This document shows positions 39,108-45,882 of a stretch of DNA of 64,000 nt, piece after piece. Within the stretch, counting starts at the first letter, position 1; every line of letters begins with the position of its first letter. The notes below the pieces were generated by a model, which saw only the letters and a program-made list of their open reading frames with translations, ran no database searches and had not been told where the DNA came from. The translations under genes were made by a program, and so were the position numbers. This DNA comes from Pseudomonadota bacterium. GTDB lineage: Bacteria; Pseudomonadota; Gammaproteobacteria; Burkholderiales; Gallionellaceae. The stretch spans positions 1 through 64,000 of the forward strand of contig JAJXUI010000005.1 in assembly GCA_021782995.1 (NCBI GenBank), read 5' to 3'.

Positions 39108-39353
39108 TTACTCCAGCCAGCGTATCAGGTAATACAGGTTGAATCCTTCGGATGAACGGGATGGTCCCATCACCACTGCAGCGGCCATTTTCTCGTCAGG
39201 ATTGGCGCCGGCGCGGGCTTCCGCTTCGCTGCCTACCACCGTCACCACGTTTTCTGGAAAGCGGTCGCGTCTTTTCGATGGCGCATATATCAATGCATAG
39301 CATTCGCTGACGATGCCGGCAATGGGATCGATCAGGTGAGGTTTCATCGACAT
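39108..39353 (-). CDS. small conserved-looking protein between DLH and nadC
   Basis: 81 residues from the ATG at 39353, which overlaps the hydrolase stop (TAATG); longer frames upstream lie inside that gene. The sequence is soluble, with LIDPIAGIVSECYALIYAPSKRR, then RFPENVVTVV and a C-terminal SSEGFNLYYLIRWLE. I have the impression of similar short proteins in other betaproteobacteria, but no function is known to me. Translational coupling to the hydrolase and the four-base gap to nadC make it a genuine operon member. Confidence 0.75.
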   Translation of the reverse strand: MSMKPHLIDPIAGIVSECYALIYAPSKRRDRFPENVVTVVGSEAEARAGANPDEKMAAAVVMGPSRSSEGFNLYYLIRWLE

Positions 39354-40192
39354 TACAGTTTCTCCTTGAACCAGAGTTGCAGACGGTTCCAGCCATCCAC
39401 AGCGGCTTCCTTGCGGTAACTGGGTCGATAGTCGGCAAAGAAGGCGTGCGGTGCGTCGGGATAAACCACGATGCTCGAGCCGCTGCTGCCTTTGGCCAGT
39501 TCCGCTTTCATTCTTTCCACGGTGTCGAGGGGGATGCCCTGATCCGCGCCACCGTACAGTCCCAGCACCGGCACTTTCAGGGTGGCAGCGACATCTACCG
39601 GATGCTTCGGCTGGCTCTCCGTGACCGGTGGTGAAATCTTGCCGTACCAGGCCACTGCGCATTTCAGTCCCGGATTGTGCGCGGCATACATCCAGGTGAT
39701 GCGTCCACCCCAGCAGAAGCCGGTGATGGCCATGCGCTTGCTATCGGCCGCAGTATGTTTGCCCACCCATGCGGCAGTGGCATCCAGATCGGACATCACC
39801 TGCGCATCGGAAACCTTGCCGACGATTTTCAGGATTTCCTGCACATCGGCCATTTTTGAAACATCGCCCTGGCGTGCATACAGTTCCGGCGCAATTGCGA
39901 GGTACCCCAGCTTGGCCAACCTGCGGCAAACATCCTTGATATGTTCATGCACGCCGAAAATTTCCTGCACCACCAGCACCACCGGGAAGTTTTTACCCTT
40001 GGTCGGACGTGCCACATAGGCCGGGAAAGCGAAATCGCCATTCGGAATGCTGACCATTTCGTCGGCGATGCCTTCCCGGTCGGTCATTACCAGTGTTTCT
40101 CCGGTAACGGGCTGCACGGAAAGTGCATAACTTGCGGCAATCATCGAGACCAGGAATTCGCGGCGGCTGATATCGGGTGAGTCAATTTGCAT
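39353..40192 (-). CDS. dienelactone hydrolase family protein, Tat-exported
   Basis: 279 residues starting at the ATG at 40192, which has a gaggag ribosome site; an upstream start at 40225 is less likely. The N-terminus SRREFLVSMIAASYALS matches a twin-arginine signal, so export is predicted. The alpha/beta hydrolase core has the Cys nucleophile in GFCWGGR, with Asp in GGADQG and His in APHAFF completing the triad. Dienelactone hydrolases open lactone rings in chlorocatechol breakdown, but most members of this broad family have unknown substrates, and no aromatic-degradation genes are nearby. Confidence 0.88.
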   Translation of the reverse strand: MQIDSPDISRREFLVSMIAASYALSVQPVTGETLVMTDREGIADEMVSIPNGDFAFPAYVARPTKGKNFPVVLVVQEIFGVHEHIKDVCRRLAKLGYLAIAPELYARQGDVSKMADVQEILKIVGKVSDAQVMSDLDATAAWVGKHTAADSKRMAITGFCWGGRITWMYAAHNPGLKCAVAWYGKISPPVTESQPKHPVDVAATLKVPVLGLYGGADQGIPLDTVERMKAELAKGSSGSSIVVYPDAPHAFFADYRPSYRKEAAVDGWNRLQLWFKEKL

Positions 40193-40363
40193 AGCGTCTC
40201 CTCGACAGGCGTGGGTTAAGAGCATTTGAGCCTAACCGCCCGATTGTATAGAAAAACACCATGCCGCTGGGCATGCTTGAGGGTGTCTCAAACTCGCCAT
40301 CTCAATAAATAATAATAAAATCAATTACATAAATAGAAACTTCAAAAACCACCAAGGCAGGCC

Positions 40364-40391
40364 TTGTCAGATTCAATGTAATGCTTATAAT
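40364..40391 (+). promoter_or_regulatory. promoter of marR-emrAB
   Basis: TTGTCA (40364-40369), a 16-base spacer and a perfect TATAAT (40386-40391), 30 bases before the regulator's start codon. The -10 box lies inside a perfect palindrome (next feature). Confidence 0.7.
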
Positions 40392-40411
40392 AAGCAATAC
40401 TTACTAATAAG
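40382..40411 (+). promoter_or_regulatory. candidate MarR operator, palindrome over the -10 box
   Basis: tgcttataataagca (40382-40396) is a perfect 7+1+7 inverted repeat. A second smaller one, cttactaataag (40400-40411, arms ctta/taag), follows at once. MarR-family dimers bind such AT-rich palindromes and repress by covering the promoter. The location over TATAAT and before the regulator gene is what autorepression would need. Confidence 0.65.
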
Positions 40412-40420
40412 AGATTGCTG

Positions 40421-40849
40421 ATGAAGAAGCCGGAAGAAACGCTGGGCTACCTGTTGAATGACGTGGCGCGGCTGATCCGCAGTGAATTTCACAAGCGTAT
40501 CGAATGCAGCACGTTCACCCAGGCGCAGGCACGCGCACTGGTCTATGTGGCGCGCATCGAAGGCATCCGCCAGGTGCAGCTGGCCGAGCTGCTGGAAATC
40601 CAGCCGATCACGCTGGCGCGCATGATCGACCAGCTGGAGCAGGCAGGCCTGGTTGAGCGCAGGCAAAGCCCCAACGATCGCCGAGCCTATGAGTTGTATG
40701 TCACTCCTGCAGCCGCGCCCCATCTGGAAAAAATCCGTGCCATCGGCAATGCCCTGCGCGCCGATGCACTGCAGGGTGTCAGCGAAAATGATGCTGCTGT
40801 CGTATTCGAGGTGTTGCGCAAGATGCGCAGAAATCTCACCGGGCACTGA
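40421..40849 (+). CDS. MarR-family transcriptional regulator
   Basis: 142 residues from the ATG at 40421; a TTG six bases earlier is the alternative. Winged-helix core: QAQARALVYVARIEGIRQVQLAELLEIQPITLARMIDQLEQAGLVERR, then the wing QSPNDRRAYELYVT, a standard MarR recognition-helix and wing signature. First gene of a run with an HlyD/EmrA adaptor and EmrB-type transporter, the same order as the E. coli mprA-emrAB locus. It probably represses the operon and is released by hydrophobic or phenolic ligands (known for the family). Confidence 0.9.
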   Translation: MKKPEETLGYLLNDVARLIRSEFHKRIECSTFTQAQARALVYVARIEGIRQVQLAELLEIQPITLARMIDQLEQAGLVERRQSPNDRRAYELYVTPAAAPHLEKIRAIGNALRADALQGVSENDAAVVFEVLRKMRRNLTGH

Positions 40850-40887
40850 GCCTGCCATCAATCAACAAACATATGACTGGAAAAATC

Positions 40888-41946
40888 ATGAGCCAATCAG
40901 ATACGCATACTGCCACTCAGCCACAGAACAAATCGAAGCGATTCATCCTGCTGGTCGTTGTGCCTGCCGTTGCCCTGCTGGTATTCGGCATCGTTTACCT
41001 GCTGGGGGGACGCTATGTCAGCTCCGACAATGCCTATGTAAAGGCCGACAAGGTGCCGGTGAGCTCCACCGTGTCCGGCACGGTCACCGAAGTCATGGTG
41101 CAGGAAAACCAGGCGGTGAAGGCGGGGCAGTTGCTGTATCGCATCGACCCCTCTCAATTCCAGGTCTCAATTGCAAAGGATGAAGCCAAACTGGCACAGG
41201 CACGTACCGATATCGCCGCAATGAAAGCCAGCTACCGTGAAAAGCAGGCGGAAATATTGCTCGCGCAAACCCGTTATGATTTCGCGCTGAAGGAACAGCA
41301 GCGCCAATCTGATCTGTTATCCAAGGGATACATTTCGCCCTCCCGTTACGATGAAGCGCGGCAAAGCACCGACATCGCCTCACAACAAGTGGCTGCGCTG
41401 AAGGAAGACCAAAGGCGTATCGCCGAATCTCTGGGCGGCAGTGCCGAAATGCCCATCGAGCAGTCTCCTGCGTTCCGCGTGGCGCTGGCCGAGCTGGCGC
41501 AGGCCAAGCTCGACCTGCAGCATACCGAGGTGAAGGCATCGATGGCAGGCATCGTCAGCAAGCCACCCAAGGTCGGCCAGTTTGTTGCGGCGGGCAATCC
41601 GGTGATGGCACTGGTGGTGAACGGCAACCTGTGGATCGAGGCCAACTTCACTGAAACCGACCTCACCCATGTGCACCCCGGCCAGGCGGTGGATATCAGT
41701 GTCGATACCTATCCTTCCGTGAAATGGAAAGGTGAAGTGGAAAGCCTGAGCCCGGCGACAGGCGCCGAGTTTTCGCTGATCCCGGCGCAGAATGCCACCG
41801 GCAACTGGGTGAAAATCGCGCAGCGCGTCGCGGTGAAAATCAGCATTGCGTCCACACCTGACATGCCGCAACTGCGCGCAGGTCTCAGCACGGAAGTGGA
41901 AATCGATACCGGCCACAAGCGGAAACTGCTGGGCATCACGTTGTAA
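40888..41946 (+). CDS. emrA: EmrA-type membrane fusion protein (HlyD family)
   Basis: 352 residues from the ATG at 40888 (ggaaaa precedes it; 40873 would add five). A single N-terminal membrane helix is followed by periplasmic lipoyl/barrel-sandwich halves (SSTVSGTVTEVMVQENQAVKAGQLLYRID and KASMAGIVSKPPKVGQFV), a long helical hairpin between them, and a beta-barrel domain (LWIEANFTETDL). It links the inner-membrane pump to an outer-membrane channel for drug export across both membranes. The TolC-like partner is not in the window. It overlaps in function and operon with the next gene, ten bases on. Confidence 0.9.
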   Translation: MSQSDTHTATQPQNKSKRFILLVVVPAVALLVFGIVYLLGGRYVSSDNAYVKADKVPVSSTVSGTVTEVMVQENQAVKAGQLLYRIDPSQFQVSIAKDEAKLAQARTDIAAMKASYREKQAEILLAQTRYDFALKEQQRQSDLLSKGYISPSRYDEARQSTDIASQQVAALKEDQRRIAESLGGSAEMPIEQSPAFRVALAELAQAKLDLQHTEVKASMAGIVSKPPKVGQFVAAGNPVMALVVNGNLWIEANFTETDLTHVHPGQAVDISVDTYPSVKWKGEVESLSPATGAEFSLIPAQNATGNWVKIAQRVAVKISIASTPDMPQLRAGLSTEVEIDTGHKRKLLGITL

Positions 41947-41955
41947 GCATCCATC

Positions 41956-43488
41956 ATGAACGCAGCTGCAGCCAAATCCCATACCGGCATGATCACCGTT
42001 TCGGTGATGCTGGCCACCATCATGCAGGCGCTGGACACCACCATCGCCAACGTTGCGCTGCCGCACATGCAGGGCACGCTCGGCGCAACGCAGGACCAGA
42101 TCTCATGGGTGCTCACTTCGTATATCGTGGCGGCGGCGATCTTCATGCCGCTCACCGGATTCCTCACTGCGCGGATGGGACGCAAGCGCGTGTTCATGTG
42201 GTCCGTGGTGGGTTTCACCATCACCTCCATGCTGTGCGGCGCGGCACAGTCGCTGGAGCAGATGGTGCTGTTCCGATTCATGCAGGGTGTGTTTGGCGCC
42301 AGCCTGGTGCCGCTGTCGCAGGCAGTGATGCTGGATACCTTCCCGCGCGAGAAGCACGGCTCGGCGATGGCGATGTGGGGTGTGGGCGTGATGGTCGGGC
42401 CGATATTGGGCCCGTCACTCGGTGGCTGGCTCACCGAGTATTACAACTGGCGCTGGGTGTTCTACATCAACCTGCCGTTCGGCATTCTCGCCTGGATGGG
42501 GCTGGCTGCCTTCGTGCATGAAACGCCGATCAACAAGGCCAAGAAATTCGACCTGTTCGGCTTCGCCATGCTCAGCCTGTCGCTCGGCGCGTTGCAGATG
42601 ATGCTGGACCGCGGCGAAACGCTGGACTGGTTTGCCAGCCCGGAAGTGATCACCGAGACCGTGCTGGCCATCGGTGCGATGTATCTCTTCATTGCGCATA
42701 TCTTCACCCATGCGCATCCCTTCATCGAGCCCGGCCTGTTCCGCGACCGCAACTTCAGTGTCGGCCTGCTGTTCATCTTCCTCATCGGCATCATTCTGCT
42801 GGCGACCATGGCCCTGCTGCCGCCCTTCATGCAGGGGCTGATGGGCTATCCCATTCTCGATATCGGTTACCTGCTGGCGCCGCGCGGCGTGGGCACGATG
42901 ATGGCGATGCTGGTGGTCGGCCGGCTTTCCGGCAAGGTGGATGCGCGGGCGCTGATCCTCACCGGCCTGCTGCTCACCAGTTATTCGCTGTATGCAATGA
43001 CGAAATTCACCCTCGATATATCCGGCAGTGCAATCGTGACCACCGGTATCGTGCAGGGCTTTGGCCTTGGCTTCATCTTCGTGCCGCTCTCCACCATCAC
43101 CTTTGCCACGCTGGCCGGGCATTACCGCAATGAAGGCACCGCGCTGTTCAGCCTGATGCGGAATATCGGCAGCAGTATCGGCATCTCCGTGGTGGTCACT
43201 TACCTCGCGCAGCGCACGCAGATCAACCATGCTGCACTGGCCGACTACATCAGTGGCTCAAATATGGCACTGCAAAGCGCGGTGGAAAATGGCGCACTCA
43301 ATATGTCCACGCCGCAGGGCCTGATGGCGATCAATGGCGAAGTGACCAGGCAGGCAGCCACGCTGGCCTACCTGCAGGATTTCCGCCTGATGATGTTCAT
43401 CACGCTGGCGGCGATTCCACTCCTCGTATTCCTGCGCGCGCCCGTAAAAAAGCCGTCCGTGAAAACCATGGCGGCTGCGGCCGAGTAA
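41956..43488 (+). CDS. emrB: EmrB/QacA-type multidrug transporter (MFS DHA2, 14 TM)
   Basis: 510 residues, about 14 membrane helices. Family motifs: LDTTIANVALPHMQGTLGA at the N-terminus (motif D1), FLTARMGRKRVF (motif A), RFMQGVFGASLVPLSQA and GVGVMVGPILGPSLGGWLTEYYNWRWVFYINLPFG (motif C). Proton-driven drug exporter acting with the EmrA adaptor. Coding DNA is noticeably richer in GC at third positions than neighbouring genes by eye, which could mean strong expression or later acquisition. The ATG at 41971 is not needed; the first Met fits. Confidence 0.95.
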   Translation: MNAAAAKSHTGMITVSVMLATIMQALDTTIANVALPHMQGTLGATQDQISWVLTSYIVAAAIFMPLTGFLTARMGRKRVFMWSVVGFTITSMLCGAAQSLEQMVLFRFMQGVFGASLVPLSQAVMLDTFPREKHGSAMAMWGVGVMVGPILGPSLGGWLTEYYNWRWVFYINLPFGILAWMGLAAFVHETPINKAKKFDLFGFAMLSLSLGALQMMLDRGETLDWFASPEVITETVLAIGAMYLFIAHIFTHAHPFIEPGLFRDRNFSVGLLFIFLIGIILLATMALLPPFMQGLMGYPILDIGYLLAPRGVGTMMAMLVVGRLSGKVDARALILTGLLLTSYSLYAMTKFTLDISGSAIVTTGIVQGFGLGFIFVPLSTITFATLAGHYRNEGTALFSLMRNIGSSIGISVVVTYLAQRTQINHAALADYISGSNMALQSAVENGALNMSTPQGLMAINGEVTRQAATLAYLQDFRLMMFITLAAIPLLVFLRAPVKKPSVKTMAAAAE

Positions 43489-43508
43489 AATTGACAGTAG
43501 CGTAACTG

Positions 43509-43528
43509 GGTGTTGCCTTGGTAACACC
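43509..43528 (+). promoter_or_regulatory. inverted repeat before the toxin-antitoxin pair
   Basis: ggtgttgccttggtaacacc: arms ggtgtt/aacacc with inner cc/gg also symmetric. It begins 13 bases after a TTGACA (43491-43496) and ends 18 bases before the antitoxin ATG, a typical place for an autoregulatory operator. There is no T run, so it is not a terminator. Confidence 0.5.
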
Positions 43529-43546
43529 TGACATTGCGGGGTCATC

Positions 43547-43828
43547 ATGGTTGCCACCACCACACTCAAATTACCCGATGAAATGAAGGAGCGCATCGCC
43601 AGTGCGGCCGAGGCGGCAGATAAAACACCGCATGCCTGGATGGTCGATGCGCTTGCTGCGCAAATCGCGCTGGATGAACGCCGCCGAGAATTTGTTGAGT
43701 CAGCATTCATTGCCGAACAGGAAGTGGCCGAATATGGACTCGTTTATGATGCCGACGAAGTGTTCAGCCATTTGCAGGCCAAAATTGCGGGGAAACCTGT
43801 CAAAGCCCCTAAAGCCCGCAAACGCTGA
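43547..43828 (+). CDS. ParD/CopG-like ribbon-helix-helix antitoxin
   Basis: 93 residues. The N-terminus (VATTTLKLPDEMKERIASAAEAADKTPHAWMVDAL) is a ribbon-helix-helix DNA-binding unit; the C-terminal half is acidic then basic and would wrap the toxin. It would neutralise the downstream protein and repress their shared promoter. The stop overlaps the toxin start (TGATG at 43826-43830), standard for such pairs. Confidence 0.85.
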   Translation: MVATTTLKLPDEMKERIASAAEAADKTPHAWMVDALAAQIALDERRREFVESAFIAEQEVAEYGLVYDADEVFSHLQAKIAGKPVKAPKARKR

Positions 43829-44115
43829 TGACGCGCCACGTGTTTGCGCCACGCGCTTTTCAGGATATGGAGCGACTGACAGATTTCCTGCTGGAGTCTG
43901 ATCCGGCAGCGGCAGAAGCAGCTGCAGACATTCTGATCGATGGTTTGAAAATCCTCCAATCGCATCCGCTTGTGGGAAGGCCGGTTGAGCATGGCTATCG
44001 AGAGATGCTTATATCGCGTGGCCGCACTGGTTACATAGCCTTGTATAGATATGATGCTTTCAAGGATATTGCGCTGATTCTGGTAGTGCGCCACCAGCGC
44101 GAAGTGGATTCCTGA
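43828..44115 (+). CDS. ParE/RelE-family toxin
   Basis: 95 residues. Pattern of the ParE/RelE superfamily: FAPRAFQDMERLTDFLLESDPAAAEAA, ILQSHPLVGRPVEHGYREMLI and the C-terminal YIALYRYD...DIALILVVRHQRE. The last motif and the conserved Arg residues favour the ParE branch (gyrase-type poisons) but RelE-like mRNA cleavage cannot be excluded. Intact reading frame, translationally coupled to the antitoxin. It sits between emrB and lepB, where it looks like an insertion. Confidence 0.87.
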   Translation: MTRHVFAPRAFQDMERLTDFLLESDPAAAEAAADILIDGLKILQSHPLVGRPVEHGYREMLISRGRTGYIALYRYDAFKDIALILVVRHQREVDS

Positions 44116-44138
44116 TCTGGCTTAAAGCTGCTTCATGA

Positions 44139-44804
44139 TTAAAGCCTTTGACCGAAACGATCCCATCTTGGCATCCAGTTGCTGAGGATGTCAGCCGAAA
44201 CCAGAATGTGATGCGCATGGCCGATGATCAGTTTGCGCGGCACAAAACCGAAAAATCGCGAATCGGCGCTGTTATCGCGGTTATCGCCCAGCATCAGGTA
44301 TTCACCTTGCGGCACTTTCAGCGGGCCGAAATTGCTGTGCTGCTGCATGCCATCGAGTATCTGCATGCGGTGGCTGTAGTCGGCAAAATTTTCGGTCAGG
44401 CGCAGAGCAGGAATATGTTCGCCGTTGCCCAGCGGTTCTTCCAGATTTTGCGCGTGATCGTATTCGGCTTCGATGCCGTTGATCAGCAGTTTCTCGTTGC
44501 GCATTTCCACCGTGTCGCCCGGCAGTCCAATCAGCCGCTTGATCAGGCGCGTTCCGTTTTTGGGGGAGGAGAATGTCACCACATCGCCGCGTTGCGGCTC
44601 TCCAAGATGGGCCAGCACAATGTCGGTGAGCGGCAGTTTGAGGTCGTAGGCCAGGCGATTCACCAGCACCACGTCGCCCTCCAGCAGGCTGGGACGCATC
44701 GAGCCTGAAGGCACCGGGTTCCAGTCAGCGACTGCCGTGCGAAACAACGCAAAGCAGCAGAGAAAGACCAGGAACCCGCGATTGTCCTTGATAAAGCGCT
44801 TCAT
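44139..44804 (-). CDS. lepB: signal peptidase I
   Basis: 221 residues. Inner-membrane protease that removes signal peptides from exported proteins. One N-terminal membrane helix (about 9-25); the catalytic Ser is in PSGSM (residue 35) and the Lys in RLIKRLIGLPGD (residue 89), with the downstream boxes LMLGDNRDNSADSRFFG. It is shorter than E. coli LepB (one TM instead of two). It stands alone, not in the usual lepA-lepB-rnc order, so the cell may carry another copy; this cannot be told from the window. Confidence 0.93.
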   Translation of the reverse strand: MKRFIKDNRGFLVFLCCFALFRTAVADWNPVPSGSMRPSLLEGDVVLVNRLAYDLKLPLTDIVLAHLGEPQRGDVVTFSSPKNGTRLIKRLIGLPGDTVEMRNEKLLINGIEAEYDHAQNLEEPLGNGEHIPALRLTENFADYSHRMQILDGMQQHSNFGPLKVPQGEYLMLGDNRDNSADSRFFGFVPRKLIIGHAHHILVSADILSNWMPRWDRFGQRL

Positions 44805-45157
44805 ACAGCCTCCGTTTTAATGGGTATGGTATGCATAAAGAGTTTGCATACCGCTTTGTAGAAACCGGAAGGCGCCGGAAGTTCAATTTTCAGCTGTATT
44901 TTCCGGAATATAAATATCATATATAAATCAGTATGTTGAAATATAATTGAAACGAGCTGGATGCTTTACATTCTCAAACTGATCGCAGTAGAATGAAAAC
45001 TCTTCGCATTAATCCGCCGGCGGCATAAATCCATCTGTCGGCACCCAGACAGTACTTGCCGGGAAAGTCACCTGCCTGTCTTCACTTCTGTATCTGTTCT
45101 CCCGGAGACCTCCGCAACCCTGCGGAATTTCAAATCCACCTGAAACAAGGAGGCATC
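44805..45157. other. 353-base intergenic region between lepB and the DUF1269-like gene
   Basis: The divergent spacer is AT-rich near 44895-44960 (atataaatatcatatataaatc) and contains a candidate promoter at 44965-44994 for the rightward gene. An open frame from 45056 is only the in-frame 5' extension of that gene. No other gene or RNA recognised. Confidence 0.6.
44965..44994 (+). promoter_or_regulatory. candidate sigma-70 promoter
   Basis: TTTACA (44965-44970), an 18-base spacer and TAGAAT (44989-44994). It would give a leader of about 155 bases before the DUF1269-like gene. Good match, but the distance leaves doubt. Confidence 0.4.
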
Positions 45158-45664
45158 ATGAAACGCATCTATTTTCTGGTTCCCGATATAGACACCACCA
45201 AAACCATCTTCAAGGAGCTGCTGCTGCAGCGTGTGGAGGAAAAGCACATGCATGTGCTGGCCAAACGTGGCACGCCACTGGATGACCTGCCCGAAGCCAG
45301 TTTCCTGCAGAAAACCGATTTCATTCCAGCGCTCGAACAAGGCATCGTGCTGGGCGGCCTGACCGGCTTTGTTTCCGTGATGGTCGCTCTGGGCATGACC
45401 AGCGGTTTTGCTGACAGTGGCGTCACGATACTGGTCACCACCCTGATGGGGTCGGCATTTGGCGGCTGGTTTTCCAGCATGGCCGGCAGCAGTGTCGGCA
45501 ATCGCCAGGTGAAGCCCTATGCAGCTGCGATTGCGCGTGGCGAGCTGCTGATGATGGTGGATGTCCCGAAAGACAGAATCGCCGATATCGAACGGGCCAT
45601 CATCAGGAACCACCCCGAATCCAAATGCGGTGGCACAGAGCCCATGATCCCTGCCTTTCCTTGA
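45158..45664 (+). CDS. DUF1269-like small membrane protein
   Basis: 168 residues from the ATG at 45158, fixed by a strong aaggagg ribosome site seven bases upstream. Cytoplasmic N-terminal segment, then two hydrophobic Gly-rich helices (GIVLGGLTGFVSVMVALGM; VTILVTTLMGSAFGGWFSSMAG), then a C-terminal regulatory-looking segment (VKPYAAAIARGELLMMVDVPKDRIADIERAI). This resembles DUF1269 proteins, often linked to stress in proteobacteria; function unknown. It is followed by its own terminator. Confidence 0.8.
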   Translation: MKRIYFLVPDIDTTKTIFKELLLQRVEEKHMHVLAKRGTPLDDLPEASFLQKTDFIPALEQGIVLGGLTGFVSVMVALGMTSGFADSGVTILVTTLMGSAFGGWFSSMAGSSVGNRQVKPYAAAIARGELLMMVDVPKDRIADIERAIIRNHPESKCGGTEPMIPAFP

Positions 45665-45749
45665 GCGTCAGCATAGCAACTGCTGTGACTGTCATATCGG
45701 GCTACGCGTGATGTGAACTGCAGGAAGGCACAACGCATCAGGCACGGTA

Positions 45750-45782
45750 AACCGCTGCAATACCCTTTGCAGCGGTTTTTTA
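45750..45782 (+). terminator. intrinsic terminator upstream of clpB
   Basis: Perfect 11-base stem aaccgctgcaa (45750-45760) with ttgcagcggtt (45767-45777), a six-base loop and a T run (tttta). It isolates clpB transcription from the upstream gene. Confidence 0.9.
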
Positions 45783-45815
45783 TTGTTCCAGCTCCATTTC
45801 CTTTTGGAGTGGCCC

Positions 45816-45843
45816 CTTGAAATTCTCAAGAGATGCCCCATTT
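45816..45843 (+). promoter_or_regulatory. sigma-32 (RpoH) heat-shock promoter of clpB
   Basis: CTTGAAA (45816-45822), a 13-base spacer and CCCCATTT (45836-45843) match the sigma-32 consensus at essentially every position with correct spacing. The clpB start is 40 bases downstream. ClpB is a classical member of the heat-shock regulon. Confidence 0.9.
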
Positions 45844-45882
45844 TGAGCCCAGACCAAACGAAAATATTCCTGGGGAAAAACA

